Below the pieces are notes generated by a model. The model was not told the DNA's origin, ran no database searches, and worked only from the letters and a program-made list of their open reading frames with translations. A stretch of DNA of 64,000 nucleotides. Origin: Paenibacillus tarimensis. GTDB taxonomy: Bacteria; Bacillota; Bacilli; Paenibacillales; Paenibacillaceae. The first letter of the stretch is position 1. Each line of letters opens with the position of its first letter. Position numbers and translations under genes: made by a program. The DNA is taken from positions 1 through 64,000 of the forward strand of contig NZ_JAKGAO010000029.1 of assembly GCF_021532315.1 (NCBI RefSeq). Reading direction: 5' to 3'. This document shows positions 42,631 to 52,889 of the stretch, piece after piece.

Positions 42631-42840
42631 TTAAACGATCAGTTCGACCAATTGGGAGATCCCGATGTCAAGAACCCAAAAGTAAATCGTTACAGCTACG
42701 ATTGTCACCAACACGACGATCGTGTAGCTTGTCAACTCTTTACGGTTTGGCCAGCGGACTTTCTTAAGCTCAGCCCAGCTGTCGGCAAAGAAGGCAAACG
42801 TCGACCCGAAGCCTTGCTTCATTCTAGCCAGAAATGTCAC
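42631..42840 (-). CDS. secE: Preprotein translocase subunit SecE
   Basis: A 69-residue single-span SecE. An amphipathic helix with the conserved ELKKVRWPNRKELTSY is followed by a transmembrane segment (about 40-60). The GTG at 42838-42840 is chosen because GGAGG lies 7 bases upstream; an earlier GTG overlaps the site. Confidence 0.96.
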   Translation of the reverse strand: MTFLARMKQGFGSTFAFFADSWAELKKVRWPNRKELTSYTIVVLVTIVAVTIYFWVLDIGISQLVELIV

Positions 42841-42858
42841 GTCCACACCTCCAATTGA

Positions 42859-43008
42859 CTATCTTGTCTCGCGATGAGGAGTATGCTCGTTGCAAAACTT
42901 GCAAAACTTCTTCATCTCGATGCGGTCGGGGTGATTCCGTTTGTTCTTGTTGGTCGTGTAGTTTCTTTGTTTGCAGTTCGTGCAAGCCAAAGTAATAATA
43001 ACCCGCAT
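42859..43008 (-). CDS. rpmG: 50S ribosomal protein L33, zinc-binding type
   Basis: A 49-residue L33 read between secE and the promoter at 43126. It begins [17 protein letters not shown] and contains two CxxC pairs (C9-C12 and C36-C39), the zinc-binding C+ form. GGAGG lies upstream of the ATG at 43006-43008. It leads the rpmG-secE-nusG transcript. Confidence 0.96.
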   Translation of the reverse strand: MRVIITLACTNCKQRNYTTNKNKRNHPDRIEMKKFCKFCNEHTPHRETR

Positions 43009-43125
43009 TGAAGTACACCTCCCGAACTATAAAGCCGAATAAAGCGATAAAGCATTTCTGCTGAACCGTGGTAGATTCAAGAACCCACAAAAATATCCGT
43101 ACGCATATTTAGGGCTACCTGACAT

Positions 43126-43155
43126 ACTTTATCACAACGTAACCATGTGTGTCAA
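43126..43155 (-). promoter_or_regulatory. Promoter of rpmG-secE-nusG
   Basis: On the minus strand a perfect TTGACA (43150-43155) and TAAAGT (43126-43131) have an 18 bp spacer. The rest of the 43009-43296 gap shows no gene or other clear signal. Confidence 0.6.
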
Positions 43156-43296
43156 CGAAAATAAAACCGTGCCCTTACTGGGAAGTATAGGTTTTCTGCA
43201 GCCATCAGTCAGAACCAGCCACCGACATCGGAGACTCCGGTTTCATTATCGCCAACATTTGACTGTTTAAAACATCGTCCATTGGGCGGCGCCAAT

Positions 43297-43317
43297 AAAA
43301 AAAGCCCCTCAGGGCTT
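43297..43317 (-). terminator. Terminator of sigH
   Basis: The minus strand forms AAGCCC / GGGCTT with a 4-base loop and a run of seven U residues, 17 bases after the sigH stop. Confidence 0.85.
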
Positions 43318-43333
43318 CTCCGCAGCCTCCGGC

Positions 43334-43984
43334 CTAACCGCCAATATTGCGGAGCTCTAAATATCGTTCAAGCTTACGCTTCACACGCTGCAGTGCATTA
43401 TCAATTGACTTGACATGACGATCCAGATCAACGGCAATCTCCTGATAGGAACGCCCATCTAAATAAAGCATGAGCACTTTCCGTTCCAGGTCACTGAGGA
43501 TCTCAGACATCTTATCTTCCAGACCTACGAATTCTTCTTGATTGATGATGAGTTCTTCAGGATCAGATACTCTGGAGCCACAGATGACATCCAATAGCGT
43601 CCGGTCAGAATCTTCATCATAAATCGGCTTGTCCAACGATACATACGAATTGAGGGGAATATGCTTCTGGCGGGTTGCCGTCTTGATGGCAGTGATGATT
43701 TGTCTCGTGATGCACAGTTCGGCAAACGCTTTGAAAGAGGCCAGCTTGTCCCCTTTAAAATCGCGTATCGACTTATAAAGTCCGATCATGCCTTCCTGCA
43801 CGATATCTTCACGGTCAGCCCCAATCAAGAAATAGGACCTCGCCTTGGCACGCACAAAATTCTTGTATTTGTTTATCAAATACTCCAGTGCGTCACTGTC
43901 ACCTTGGCGTACCGCTTCCACGACATCTTCGTCCGTTTTGCAGTCATATTCGTGCATTCTCAATTCTCTGAGGTCGATGCTCAC
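43334..43984 (-). CDS. sigH: RNA polymerase sigma-H factor
   Basis: A 216-residue sigma-70-family factor. Sigma-H drives early sporulation and post-exponential genes in Bacilli. Region 2 contains EYLINKYKNFVRAKARSYF and ADREDIVQEGMIGLYKSIRDF; region 4 has LSDLERKVLMLYLDGRSYQEI and a helix-turn-helix. The start is a GTG (43982-43984) with GGAGGG 7-8 bases upstream. It follows rae1 after a 230-base gap with its own promoter. Confidence 0.97.
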   Translation of the reverse strand: MSIDLRELRMHEYDCKTDEDVVEAVRQGDSDALEYLINKYKNFVRAKARSYFLIGADREDIVQEGMIGLYKSIRDFKGDKLASFKAFAELCITRQIITAIKTATRQKHIPLNSYVSLDKPIYDEDSDRTLLDVICGSRVSDPEELIINQEEFVGLEDKMSEILSDLERKVLMLYLDGRSYQEIAVDLDRHVKSIDNALQRVKRKLERYLELRNIGG

Positions 43985-44041
43985 GAACTATCCCTCCGGC
44001 CTGCAAGGCGTACACTCTCGAACTCTATGAAACATAGAATC

Positions 44042-44071
44042 AGTATACATTATGTAACCTGAGACCGTCAA
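44042..44071 (-). promoter_or_regulatory. Promoter of sigH
   Basis: On the minus strand TTGACG (44066-44071) and TATACT (44042-44047) are separated by 18 bp, about 55 bp upstream of sigH. Confidence 0.6.
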
Positions 44072-44214
44072 CAACGCTTTCGCCGAAAACCCCGCTTTTA
44101 TCTAGCAAAAGTGGAACCACCTAGCAATTCACGACACTATTTAGTTAGATAAACTTCCACATATATGTCACACATGTCATTGTGATCCATTACTCATGTA
44201 ACCTGTAACCGGCT

Positions 44215-44745
44215 TTATTCTTTGTCGCCCCTGCGGAGCTTCTCGAGCTTGCTCTTGATATCCAGACTAAGAATACCATCAAGAGGATTTCTCTTGACTG
44301 GCGGATTGCCTTTTACCGACTGCTCGATTTCCTTGCGGTTCTGCTCGATCTCGATGAAGAGCTCCCTGGCAGAGATACGGAGCGCACCCTTACCAAAGGC
44401 CACATGCTGCTCCACTAGATCGGAAGTAGCCACATAGATATTCCGCCCACGCTTTGTGAGATCAATGACGAGTCGTTCGATGCATTCATCCGCCGTTTCC
44501 TTCTCTTTTGTATAGATCACGATCAGTTTGTACTGAGTGAACTTGGCCCCCTGCCCGGGAACCTGATGAGCATCAAATACAACATATACCTGCATGCCCG
44601 AAAATCCCTGATAATCCGCCAGTTTATCCAGCAGGCGATCCCGCGCGCTCTCCAAGTCGGTCTCCTTCAACAGCTCGAGTTCCTTCCAGGCGCCGATCAT
44701 ATTGTAGCCATCAACCAGTAAAATGTCCTGCCGCCCGGAAACCAT
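44215..44745 (-). CDS. rae1: NYN/PIN-domain ribosome-associated endoribonuclease Rae1 (YacP)
   Basis: A 176-residue NYN-domain protein. In B. subtilis, Rae1 cleaves mRNA in the ribosomal A site in a translation-dependent way. The N-terminal LLVDGYNMIGAW with a conserved Asp, the VVFDAHQVPG segment and the YTKEKETADECIERL and VATSDLVEQ segments provide the acidic active site. The ATG lies one base after the rlmB stop with only a weak GCGGAACGG site, so translation is likely coupled. Confidence 0.88.
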   Translation of the reverse strand: MVSGRQDILLVDGYNMIGAWKELELLKETDLESARDRLLDKLADYQGFSGMQVYVVFDAHQVPGQGAKFTQYKLIVIYTKEKETADECIERLVIDLTKRGRNIYVATSDLVEQHVAFGKGALRISARELFIEIEQNRKEIEQSVKGNPPVKRNPLDGILSLDIKSKLEKLRRGDKE

Positions 44746-44746
44746 G

Positions 44747-45535
44747 CTAACCGTTCCGCTGTGTTCCCGAAGCTGAAGAGCCTTGCGCTCCGCGCTGCCT
44801 GACCACTTCGTACATCAGCACTCCGGCAGCTACGGAAGCATTCAGCGAGTTAAGGCGGCCATGCATAGGGAGCTTCACCAGAAAATCACATTTTTCACGA
44901 ATCAGCCTGCCAATCCCTTTGCCTTCGTTGCCAATTACTAAAGCCAGCGGAAGATTGAAATTTGCCCGGTATACTTCCTGAGCATCCGTTACATCCGTTC
45001 CCGCTATCCATACACCCTGATCCTTCAGCCGGTCGATGGTCTGGGCGAGATTGGTAACCCTTGCAACCGGAACATATTCCACCGCCCCGGCGGATGTCTT
45101 GGACACCGTTGGTGTAAGGCCAGCCGACCTTCGCTTCGGAATAACGACCCCATGAACACCCGTACATTCGGCCGTCCGCAGTATGGATCCAAGATTGTGC
45201 GGATCCTCGATCTCATCCAGCAGCAAAATAAAAGGCTCTTCCCCCTTTGCCTTCGCTGCTTCCAGGATTTCTTCCAGTTCAGCATACCGGTATGCTGCGG
45301 CTTGCGCTACAACCCCCTGATGGGGAACGCCCTGTACCATCTGATCGAGCTTGCGCTTGTCGACAAACTGCACAATAATTCCCCGTGTTTTGGCTTCGGC
45401 GATAATAGGCTGGGTCAGAGACCGCTGCGATTGCTCGGCAATCCAAATCTTATTGATTTCCCGCCCCGCACGCAGCGCTTCCATGACAGGATGCTTGCCT
45501 GTAATCCACTCTTGCTGTTCGTCGTGCTCTGTCAT
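44747..45535 (-). CDS. rlmB: 23S rRNA (guanosine-2'-O)-methyltransferase RlmB
   Basis: A 262-residue SPOUT/TrmH-family methyltransferase for G2251 of 23S rRNA. It has an N-terminal substrate domain (WITGKHPVMEALRAGREI) and the knotted SAM domain with LLDEIEDPHNLGSILRTAE, ALVIGNEGKGIGRLIRE and the LPMHGRLNSLNASVAAGVLMYE end. Its ATG overlaps the mrnC stop (GGATGA). GGAGG precedes it. Confidence 0.93.
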   Translation of the reverse strand: MTEHDEQQEWITGKHPVMEALRAGREINKIWIAEQSQRSLTQPIIAEAKTRGIIVQFVDKRKLDQMVQGVPHQGVVAQAAAYRYAELEEILEAAKAKGEEPFILLLDEIEDPHNLGSILRTAECTGVHGVVIPKRRSAGLTPTVSKTSAGAVEYVPVARVTNLAQTIDRLKDQGVWIAGTDVTDAQEVYRANFNLPLALVIGNEGKGIGRLIREKCDFLVKLPMHGRLNSLNASVAAGVLMYEVVRQRGAQGSSASGTQRNG

Positions 45536-46011
45536 CCTAAATCTCCTCCTTGAATTGTCGACAAACTTCTGCCGTCATCCGGCTGTCCGCCGGTGCCAAA
45601 CGCAGCATCCATTAAGGTCTGCAGCCGATCAAGGCGGCGGCAGTAGTATAGATACCCGACCAGACATTCCAGTGCAGTTGCATGCCGGTAGTCCTGATGA
45701 TCGGCATTCTTCGGAGGCGTGCCCGATTTGGCATTACGCCCCCGTCTTACAATATCAGCTTCCTCCTCCGTCAAAAGCGGCTGCCACTTCTCGAGCAGCT
45801 CCCTCTGGGCTCTTGCGGATACAATCTTAGTTGCGCTCCGGTGTAGATGGTCACTCTTCAGATTCGGCAGGGACACAAGATACTGTCTTACATACAGCTC
45901 AAACACCGCGTCTCCCACATATGCCAGCACAACAGGCGGGAGCAGCTGCGGCTGCTTAGCAGGCGGATGCATAAACAGCAGATCGGTGCGGCCATTCATC
46001 CCTTCATTCAT
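45532..46011 (-). CDS. mrnC: Mini-ribonuclease III
   Basis: A 159-residue RNase III catalytic domain without a dsRNA-binding domain. Mini-III matures 23S rRNA ends in B. subtilis. Catalytic motif LAYVGDAVFELYVR near the N-terminus; RRGRNAKSGTPPKNAD and ATALECLVGYLYY are the other family segments. I choose the ATG at 46009-46011, which overlaps the cysS stop as ATGA and has AGGTGG 8 bases upstream; a GTG at 46023 is the alternative. Confidence 0.92.
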   Translation of the reverse strand: MNEGMNGRTDLLFMHPPAKQPQLLPPVVLAYVGDAVFELYVRQYLVSLPNLKSDHLHRSATKIVSARAQRELLEKWQPLLTEEEADIVRRGRNAKSGTPPKNADHQDYRHATALECLVGYLYYCRRLDRLQTLMDAAFGTGGQPDDGRSLSTIQGGDLG

Positions 46012-47447
46012 TTGCGCCGCCACCTGATGCCCTGCGGGGTATCCTCAAGAACAATCCCTTGCTCCGCAAGCAGGTCGCGGATTTCATCTGCTCTTGCCCA
46101 GTTCTTCGTTTGTCTGGCCGCCGTACGTTCTTCGATAAGCCTGTCGATCTCTTCGTCGAGCAGACCGTCCGCAGCCTGAGTATTAATGAATCCGAGAACG
46201 GAATCGAATGAGTGCAGCATAGTAATTAGGACCTGCAGGGCCTCACCCGCCACTACCTCACGTTTCAGGTACAGATTAGCTTCACTAACCAAGTCGAATA
46301 CAGCGGTCACCGCATCCGGTGTGTTAAAGTCGTCACTCATCTTCGCATGGAAGCGGGTACGAATTTCAGCCAGCTTTTCATCCAATTCAGGCACTCCCGT
46401 TGACGAGCTATTATCCGCTCCGCCGGCTGTGGCGCCCCGTTCCCCAAGTGCTTCAAGCCTGTGCTGCAGGTTTGCTGCGCAGTTGGCAATCCGCTCCACG
46501 CTGTTTTCCGCTTGTACAAGCGTCTCATTGTTGAAGTTCAGCGGACTGCGATAATGCGTTGTCAGCATGAAGTACCGTAAAGCCTGAGGCTTGGCACGCT
46601 TCAGCAGTTCTTTGACCGTAATCCCGTTACCAAGCGATTTGGACATCTTCTCGTTATTGATATGGATATATCCGTTATGCATCCAATAGCGTGCCAGCGG
46701 CTCGCCATTCAGGCTTTCGGACTGTGCTACTTCGCATTCATGATGCGGGAATTGAAGATCAAGACCTCCGCCATGAATGTCAAGGGTATTACCCAAGTAC
46801 TTGCGAGCCATCGCCGAGCATTCGATATGCCAGCCTGGGCGACCGTTACCCCATGGGCTTTCCCAATAAATCTCTCCGGGCTTAGCAGCCTTCCACAGCA
46901 CAAAATCCTGCGGATTCTCCTTCTTCTCCCCCACTTCAATCCGGATACCGAATTGCAGCTCCTCGAGATTTTGATGAGACAGCTTTCCGTATTCCTCAAA
47001 CCGGCTCGTTCGGAAGTATACGTCTCCACCGCTCTCATACGCATATCCTTTGTCAACCAGACCTTCTACAAACGCTATGATCTCCGGTATATTCTCCGTT
47101 ACCCGCGGATTATAGGTCGCCGTATGCACGCCAAGCGCTTCAATATCTTCCTTGAATGCTGCGATGAAGGTCTCCGCCACCTCCGGAACCGTAGTGCCCA
47201 TCTGCTCCGCTTTGCGGATCAGCTTGTCGTCTACATCTGTAAAATTGACGATATAGCGCACCTCAAAACCGGCCAGTTCCAAATATCGCCGTACTACATC
47301 AAAGAATATAACAGGACGCGCATTGCCAATATGTATGTAGTCATATACCGTCGGGCCGCATACATACATCTTCACTTTTCCCGGTTCGAGCGGGATGAAT
47401 GCTTCCTTCGTCCGCGTTAGCGTGTTATAAATTTGAATCGTCGTCAT
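46008..47447 (-). CDS. cysS: Cysteinyl-tRNA synthetase
   Basis: A 479-residue class I synthetase. HIGN (in YIHIGNARP) and KMSKS (in [10 protein letters not shown]) are the ATP motifs. Zinc ligands for cysteine discrimination are C30 (CGPTVYDY), GWHIECS and HHECE. The ATG overlaps the cysE stop (ATGA), and GGAGGG lies upstream. It is cotranscribed with cysE under the T-box leader. Confidence 0.98.
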   Translation of the reverse strand: MTTIQIYNTLTRTKEAFIPLEPGKVKMYVCGPTVYDYIHIGNARPVIFFDVVRRYLELAGFEVRYIVNFTDVDDKLIRKAEQMGTTVPEVAETFIAAFKEDIEALGVHTATYNPRVTENIPEIIAFVEGLVDKGYAYESGGDVYFRTSRFEEYGKLSHQNLEELQFGIRIEVGEKKENPQDFVLWKAAKPGEIYWESPWGNGRPGWHIECSAMARKYLGNTLDIHGGGLDLQFPHHECEVAQSESLNGEPLARYWMHNGYIHINNEKMSKSLGNGITVKELLKRAKPQALRYFMLTTHYRSPLNFNNETLVQAENSVERIANCAANLQHRLEALGERGATAGGADNSSSTGVPELDEKLAEIRTRFHAKMSDDFNTPDAVTAVFDLVSEANLYLKREVVAGEALQVLITMLHSFDSVLGFINTQAADGLLDEEIDRLIEERTAARQTKNWARADEIRDLLAEQGIVLEDTPQGIRWRRK

Positions 47448-48106
47448 GCTCCCTTCCCTCCATCCTGATTTTGCTGCCTGAGAGCGGCGATTTCGCTCTT
47501 CAACTCATTTATTTCCTGATGCATTGTACGGAACATTTCAATAACCGGGTCAGGAAGATGGGAGTGATCAAGCCGTCCTGTCACACGCTTTCCGTTACTC
47601 TTGACAATCTTGCCCGGAATTCCCACTACCGTGCTGTTGGGCGGTACTTCCCGTACGACAACGGAGTTCGCCCCTATGTTTGAATTATCGCCTACTTTGA
47701 AGGACCCCAGTACCTTGGCTCCCGATCCGATAACTACATTATTGCCAATCGTGGGATGCCGCTTCCCCTTTTCCTTGCCTGTTCCTCCTAATGTGACCCC
47801 TTGATAAACGACAACATCGTCACCAATTTCGCATGTTTCCCCGATTACAACACCCATGCCATGGTCAATGAAAAACCGTTTGCCTATTGTGGCTCCCGGA
47901 TGAATTTCAATTCCCGTCATAAATCTGCTTGCCTGGGAGATGAACCTCGCCAGCGAGAAGAATCTTCTCTTGTACAGGGCATGCGCAATGCGATGCGCCC
48001 AGATGGCATGCAAACCCGAATAAGTAAATATGATTTCCGCCGTACTTCGCGCTGCCGGGTCATTCTCATAAATCGCTTGAATATCTGACCTTAAATTGCG
48101 AAACAT
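47444..48106 (-). CDS. cysE: Serine O-acetyltransferase
   Basis: A 220-residue acetyltransferase that makes O-acetylserine, the carbon acceptor for cysteine synthesis. The C-terminal left-handed beta-helix shows hexapeptide repeats ([41 protein letters not shown]). His in DHG and HPT are the catalytic region residues. The start is the ATG at 48104-48106, with AAGGGGG upstream. It leads cysE-cysS and lies 250 nt after the T-box terminator. Confidence 0.97.
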   Translation of the reverse strand: MFRNLRSDIQAIYENDPAARSTAEIIFTYSGLHAIWAHRIAHALYKRRFFSLARFISQASRFMTGIEIHPGATIGKRFFIDHGMGVVIGETCEIGDDVVVYQGVTLGGTGKEKGKRHPTIGNNVVIGSGAKVLGSFKVGDNSNIGANSVVVREVPPNSTVVGIPGKIVKSNGKRVTGRLDHSHLPDPVIEMFRTMHQEINELKSEIAALRQQNQDGGKGA

Positions 48107-48356
48107 AGGATAACCCCCTTCTCTCTGCATCAGCCGAGGCCGCCGGTATTTGTCCCCTTACCAGCACTAGAGCACTAGTATGAATTAAGGTTGTTAATCC
48201 AAAGGGACGGCTTTACCTGGCTGTCTCTCCATAGCACGGACATGCCCTCACCGTCTCTCATCCGGTTAAGCCTGAAGCACATGTCTGACGATCACGATTT
48301 TGAAGCAAAAGGTGATAGCACCACTGGATAACGCACTGACGTAAGGAACGGACAAC
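48107..48356 (-). other. Untranslated spacer between the T-box terminator and cysE
   Basis: About 250 nt with no recognised gene. The minus strand contains one 22-codon frame, ATG at 48241-48243 to TAG at 48175-48177, whose GGTGAGG site is only two bases from the ATG. It also contains a pair-rich segment (GCCGTCCC, GACGGTGAGGG). The role of so long a spacer is unknown. Confidence 0.45.
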
Positions 48357-48708
48357 AAGAAAAAACGCCTCTGCAGCCGGCATGGCTGCAGAGGCGTAGT
48401 AACGCGGTTCCACTCTGCTTGTTCGGGCAACGGAATTTCTCATTCTGCCCTCTCTTGCCGCTGCTAACGGGAACGACCCGTTGCCGCCTACACCTTCAGC
48501 GTCTGCCGGGATCTTACCAGCATGAGCTCTTAGGTTCGGGGCAAGGCTTACAGGTGCATATTCGGCTCCGGTAACTGGACAACTCCCAGCCAATCATTAA
48601 CTGCCGCACAAGCAGCTGTATGACGGTTGTCCTCTCTGTAAAGTCCCTTGGAACTTACTTCTCCTGATCATCGCCTGTGTGACTATAGTCACGGATTATT
48701 AATTGCTT
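48357..48708 (-). ncRNA. T-box leader of cysE-cysS, tRNA-Cys type
   Basis: The minus strand carries the T-box core AGAGTGGAACCGCGTTA (48400-48416), directly followed by a terminator, GCCTCTGCAGCC / GGCTGCAGAGGC plus U-run (48357-48395). Upstream, a stem I region has AGAGAGGACAAC and, on its 3' side, GAATATGCACC, in which TGC (48556-48558) is the likely specifier codon for Cys. The UGGA of the T-box would pair with a tRNA whose discriminator base is U, as in tRNA-Cys. Uncharged tRNA-Cys should stabilise the antiterminator and switch on cysE-cysS. Confidence 0.92.
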
Positions 48709-48715
48709 AACAGTA

Positions 48716-48744
48716 AGTATACCTGCCACTCCTGAATCTGACAA
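48716..48744 (-). promoter_or_regulatory. Promoter of the cysE T-box transcript
   Basis: On the minus strand TTGTCA (48739-48744) and TATACT (48716-48721) have a 17 bp spacer, immediately after the gltX stop and upstream of the T-box leader. Confidence 0.75.
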
Positions 48745-48757
48745 GTAAATGACAGGA

Positions 48758-50218
48758 TTACAGGCGGGCGGACAGACGTTCCAGCACCCTGTCTCGACCG
48801 AGAAGCGCGATGGTCATGTTAAGGTCTGAGCCATGCGTCTGGCCGGTTAATGCCGCCCGGATCGGCATGAACAGCTGCTTGCCCTTGGCGCCTGTTTCCT
48901 TCTGTACCTGCTTAATCAGCGCCTTCACATTCTCTTCGTCAAAGTCTGCATCAGGCTGACTGGATACAGCCTCGTGGAACGCACGAAGCACGCCCGGCAC
49001 CTGTTCCTCAGCGAGTACCTCTGCCGCGTCGGCTTCATCCGTTACCGTATCGAGGAAGAACAGCTCCGTGAGCGGTACGATATCCGCGGCATAACGCAGC
49101 TTCTCCTGATACAGGGCAACAAGCTTCTGCACCCAGCCGTACTGCTCCGGCGTCAGCTCGGAAGGCAGTCTACCCGCCTGCTGCAGATGCGGAATACACA
49201 ACTCAGTTACACGGGTAACATCCGCCTTCTTCATATACTCATTATTCATCCAGCTGAGCTTCTGCGTATCAAATACAGCAGGACTCTTGCTGAGCCGGGC
49301 AGCATTGAAAGCCTCAACCAGTTCTTCGCGTGTGAAGATCTCCTGCTCTCCTTCCGGTGACCAGCCAAGCAGCGCTATGAAATTATACAATGCCTCCGGC
49401 AGGTATCCCAGTGCATCATACTGCTCGATGAATTGAATAATGGACTCGTCCCGTTTGCTGAGCTTCTTCCGCTGTTCGTTCACAATCAGCGTCATGTGAC
49501 CAAATACCGGCGGCTCCCAGCCTAAAGCTTCATAGATCATTAGCTGGCGCGGCGTATTCGAGATGTGGTCTTCGCCCCGAAGCACATGGCTGATCTTCAT
49601 CAGATGGTCATCCACCGCGACGGCAAAATTGTAAGTGGGAATCCCGTCCTTCTTCACGATAACAAAATCGCCGAAGCCATCTGACTCAAAGCTGATTTCA
49701 CCCTTGACCATATCTTCAAACCGGTATACCCGGCCTTCCGGCACACGGAAGCGGATGCTCGGTACACGGCCCTCCGCCTCGTAAGCAGCCTGCTGCTCTG
49801 GAGTCAAATCACGGTGTTTGCCCGAGTAGCGGGGCATCTCGCCGCGTGCGGTCTGCTCCTCCCGCTCCTGCTCGAGCTCCTCCTCGGTGCAGTAGCACTT
49901 GTAAGCCAGACCCTTATCAATGAGCTCCTGCCAGTAAGTACGGTACAGATCAAGCCGCTCAGTCTGCCGGTATGGTCCATACCCGCCCCCAATATCTACG
50001 CTCTCATCCCAATCAATGCCAAGCCACTTGAGGTACGTCAGCTGATTTTCTTCGCCGCCGGCAACATTCCGCTTCACATCCGTATCTTCAATACGAATGA
50101 TAAATTTACCGCCAAGACTACGGGCGAATAAGTAATTAAATAAAGCCGTTCTGGCATTGCCAATATGTAAATGTCCTGTTGGCGACGGCGCGTAACGGAC
50201 ACGCACTTCTTTTGTCAT
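48758..50218 (-). CDS. gltX: Glutamyl-tRNA synthetase
   Basis: A 486-residue class I synthetase. ATP motifs are HIGN in [11 protein letters not shown] and KLSKR. In Bacilli lacking GlnRS, this enzyme also charges tRNA-Gln with Glu for amidation by GatCAB; whether this one is non-discriminating is not visible. The ATG at 50216-50218 is chosen with GGGGGA upstream; a TTG three codons earlier is possible. Confidence 0.97.
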   Translation of the reverse strand: MTKEVRVRYAPSPTGHLHIGNARTALFNYLFARSLGGKFIIRIEDTDVKRNVAGGEENQLTYLKWLGIDWDESVDIGGGYGPYRQTERLDLYRTYWQELIDKGLAYKCYCTEEELEQEREEQTARGEMPRYSGKHRDLTPEQQAAYEAEGRVPSIRFRVPEGRVYRFEDMVKGEISFESDGFGDFVIVKKDGIPTYNFAVAVDDHLMKISHVLRGEDHISNTPRQLMIYEALGWEPPVFGHMTLIVNEQRKKLSKRDESIIQFIEQYDALGYLPEALYNFIALLGWSPEGEQEIFTREELVEAFNAARLSKSPAVFDTQKLSWMNNEYMKKADVTRVTELCIPHLQQAGRLPSELTPEQYGWVQKLVALYQEKLRYAADIVPLTELFFLDTVTDEADAAEVLAEEQVPGVLRAFHEAVSSQPDADFDEENVKALIKQVQKETGAKGKQLFMPIRAALTGQTHGSDLNMTIALLGRDRVLERLSARL

Positions 50219-50259
50219 AATCACCAAGTCCCCCTGTATCGAATCATTTATTCAACCGA

Positions 50260-50742
50260 TCATAGCACATCGCGCACCAGGCAAACAACAGACTGGGCAG
50301 CAATCCCTTCGCCACGGCCCGGGAAGCCAAGCTGCTCGGTAGTCGTCGCTTTTACGTTAACCTGCTCGGTATCCGCTTCAAGTACGCGTGCGATAACTTC
50401 CGTCATCTGCGGGATGTAGGGCAGCATCTTGGGCCGCTGTGCGATGATCGTGGAATCGATATTACCAAGCTTATATCCGCGCTCCTTCGCCAGCACCCAT
50501 ACCCGTTCCAGCAGCTTGACGCTATCTGCGTCCTTAAAGGCAGGATCGGTATCGGGAAAATGCTTGCCGATGTCCCCCAGGCCCAGTGCGCCCAGAATGG
50601 CATCGGATACCGCGTGCAGCAGCACATCCGCATCGGAGTGACCTAACAGCCCTTTCTCATACGGAATCGTTACTCCGCCAATAATACAGGGCCTGCCCTC
50701 CACCAATTGATGCACATCAAATCCTTGTCCAACCCGAATCAT
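50260..50742 (-). CDS. ispF: 2-C-methyl-D-erythritol 2,4-cyclodiphosphate synthase
   Basis: A 160-residue trimeric MEP-pathway enzyme. Metal ligands are in GFDVHQL (D and H) and [11 protein letters not shown]. The substrate loop [15 protein letters not shown] and the end [13 protein letters not shown] are conserved. The ATG at 50740-50742 lies five bases from the ispD stop, with AAGGGG upstream. Confidence 0.97.
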   Translation of the reverse strand: MIRVGQGFDVHQLVEGRPCIIGGVTIPYEKGLLGHSDADVLLHAVSDAILGALGLGDIGKHFPDTDPAFKDADSVKLLERVWVLAKERGYKLGNIDSTIIAQRPKMLPYIPQMTEVIARVLEADTEQVNVKATTTEQLGFPGRGEGIAAQSVVCLVRDVL

Positions 50743-50746
50743 GCTT

Positions 50747-51466
50747 CTATTCCCCTTCCCTATTTCGGCTGCGCCGGCCACGCTCCTCCAGAAGAAAAGC
50801 AGCCCACGGCAAATCGTCAGGCGTCGTGATCTTAATGTTCGTGTACTCACCCTCCGCCACAGTCACCTGCTGTCCCGAACGCTCTACCAGCATAGCATCG
50901 TCTGTACCAACAAAACCCTCCGAATCTGCTCTGGCATGGCACTCCCTGAGCTGAACGCTGTTGAAAGCCTGCGGCGTTTGAATTGCCCACAACCTGCTGC
51001 GGTCCGGCGTATCCTCTACTACCCCGTCAGGGCTCACTTTTTTAATTGTATCCTTCACCGGTACAGCGAGGACTGCTGCGCCGCTGCGCACCGCAGCCGC
51101 CATGCAGCGTCTGACTGCCGCGGGTGATACGAGCGGCCTGACTGCATCATGTACGAGCACCCAATCAGAGCCAGCTGCTTTCAGCCCCTGATAAACAGAG
51201 TGTTGGCGCTCCGCTCCGCCAGGCACCACTGCCCTCACTTTCTCCAGACCATATTCCCGGATTAGCTCCTTGCATCGTACAATATCATCCGGTCCCGTAA
51301 CCAGTATTGTCTCCGTTATGTCCTCCATCAGGTCGAACAATTGAAGGGTATGTATTAAAACAGGCTTACCGAGCAGCGGCAAATATTGCTTACTCTCCGC
51401 AGATCCCATACGGGTTCCACGTCCGGCCGCTACTACAATCGCGCTCCAGGTCCTCTTCTCACTCAT
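50747..51466 (-). CDS. ispD: 2-C-methyl-D-erythritol 4-phosphate cytidylyltransferase
   Basis: A 239-residue nucleotidyltransferase of the MEP pathway that makes CDP-methylerythritol. It has the Gly-rich [21 protein letters not shown] and the GTDDAMLVE segment. The start is the ATG at 51464-51466 with GAGG upstream; thirty earlier codons are open but lack support. It is coupled with ispF, giving two consecutive-use pathway enzymes together. Confidence 0.96.
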   Translation of the reverse strand: MSEKRTWSAIVVAAGRGTRMGSAESKQYLPLLGKPVLIHTLQLFDLMEDITETILVTGPDDIVRCKELIREYGLEKVRAVVPGGAERQHSVYQGLKAAGSDWVLVHDAVRPLVSPAAVRRCMAAAVRSGAAVLAVPVKDTIKKVSPDGVVEDTPDRSRLWAIQTPQAFNSVQLRECHARADSEGFVGTDDAMLVERSGQQVTVAEGEYTNIKITTPDDLPWAAFLLEERGRRSRNREGE

Positions 51467-51634
51467 GATTCTCTTGTCCTCGCTACATGGAATACGTCTA
51501 TCATACACCACTTTTTCCAGCGCATACAATAACCTGCACAACGCTGCAGCAAGCATAAGCAGCCGGCGTTACCGCGCATGCAGAGCATCCGCGATAAGAC
51601 CGGCTGATAACTTTGATCTATATACGCAGCACGT

Positions 51635-52732
51635 TCACTGCGCCTTCTCCAGAAGCTTCGGCTTGGCGAATATCATGCGACCTGCCGAGGTTTGCAGCAC
51701 ACTTGTCACAAGCACTTCCATGGTAGTCCCAATGAAATCCCGGCCGCCCTCCACCACGATCATCGTACCGTCGTCCAGGTAAGCAACTCCCTGTCCATGC
51801 TCCTTGCCATCCTTAATGACCTGAACCACTATTTCCTCGCCCGGAAGAACAACCGGTTTAACCGCATTTGCCAGATCATTGATGTTAAGCACAGAAACAC
51901 CCTGCAGCTCGCACACTTTATTGAGGTTGAAGTCGTTGGTTACCACTTTCCCGCGAAGCGCTTTAGCCAGCTTAACCAGCTTGCTGTCCACTTCCCCGAT
52001 TTCCTCGAAGTCTCCCTCATAGATGAGAACCCTTACGTCAAGCTCCTTCTGAATCTTATTCAGAATGTCGAGTCCCCTGCGACCACGGTTGCGTTTAAGC
52101 AGATCTGAGGAGTCGGCAATATGCTGCAGCTCTTCCAGGACGAATTCAGGTATGACCAAGGTGCCCTCAATGAATCCGGTTTTGCAGATGTCTGCAATCC
52201 GTCCGTCGATAATAACGCTGGTGTCCAGGATTTTGTGCTCTTCATAAAAACGGTCTTCCTCTTCCACGGGAGCATGCTTACGGGCCTCCAGCAGCGCCTT
52301 TACGCCTGCCGTAATTTCCTCGCGCTTGTTCAATCCGATCCGCATGCCCATATAACCGCACAACAGTGTTAACACGGCCGGCAAAATCATGCCCGCTCCG
52401 GTCAGTCCAGCGGTAACCGGATATAGAAGTGCAGACAAGCTCAGACCGGATAACAAGCCTATACCGCCGCATACCAGCTCCGGCATCGGAATAGCGGTCG
52501 CACGTTCTGCCCCCGTCTGCATCCAGCGGATAATTGAACCCGCCAGTACTGTTGCTGTCAGCAAACCGCAAAATGCTCCCAGACCAACATTCGTATAATA
52601 AGCTCCACTTTGCTTCATCATCCCGAAGGCAGGCTCGTTCCAGACAGCACCGGCATTCATCCAGCCGTATGCCAAATCCCCGCCCATTCCTCCAAAGACT
52701 ATCCCCATGATTTGTATCATGCGTTTCAACAT
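51635..52732 (-). CDS. PIN/TRAM-domain membrane protein (YacL family)
   Basis: A 365-residue protein: an N-terminal membrane domain of four hydrophobic segments (about 5-145), a cytoplasmic PIN-type nuclease domain with the acidic motif [15 protein letters not shown], and a C-terminal TRAM RNA-binding domain ([32 protein letters not shown]). B. subtilis YacL has the same layout and position between disA/radA and ispD; its exact role is unknown. The ATG at 52730-52732 follows GGAGGTG. Confidence 0.9.
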   Translation of the reverse strand: MLKRMIQIMGIVFGGMGGDLAYGWMNAGAVWNEPAFGMMKQSGAYYTNVGLGAFCGLLTATVLAGSIIRWMQTGAERATAIPMPELVCGGIGLLSGLSLSALLYPVTAGLTGAGMILPAVLTLLCGYMGMRIGLNKREEITAGVKALLEARKHAPVEEEDRFYEEHKILDTSVIIDGRIADICKTGFIEGTLVIPEFVLEELQHIADSSDLLKRNRGRRGLDILNKIQKELDVRVLIYEGDFEEIGEVDSKLVKLAKALRGKVVTNDFNLNKVCELQGVSVLNINDLANAVKPVVLPGEEIVVQVIKDGKEHGQGVAYLDDGTMIVVEGGRDFIGTTMEVLVTSVLQTSAGRMIFAKPKLLEKAQ

Positions 52733-52822
52733 TGGGTTCACCTCCATTACAATTATGCGCCAATATTTCACGGTCTAACCGTAGGAGGTAAATTTTTACG
52801 ACAAGGTATACCATAAAGATTT

Positions 52823-52851
52823 TTGTAACCGGCCCTGCCATGTTCTATAAT
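52823..52851 (+). promoter_or_regulatory. Sigma-A promoter of the plus-strand unknown gene
   Basis: TTGTAA (52823-52828) and a perfect TATAAT (52846-52851) have a 17 bp spacer, about 30 bases upstream of the gene's Shine-Dalgarno. Confidence 0.75.
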
Positions 52852-52889
52852 AGAAGTGGGAAAGCAAATTATGAAGTGAGGTGGAATGC

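Noticed and set aside
44100..44214. Palindromic stretch near the rae1-sigH gap (ACATATATGT, ACACATGTCATTGTG)
   Set aside because: These are short AT-rich palindromes without a partner or known operator consensus, and are likely chance.
48175..48243. 22-codon frame in the cysE leader as a leader-peptide gene
   Set aside because: The Shine-Dalgarno is only two bases from the ATG and the peptide has no Cys codons, so a cysteine-sensing leader peptide is unlikely. It is kept only as a note in the leader entry.
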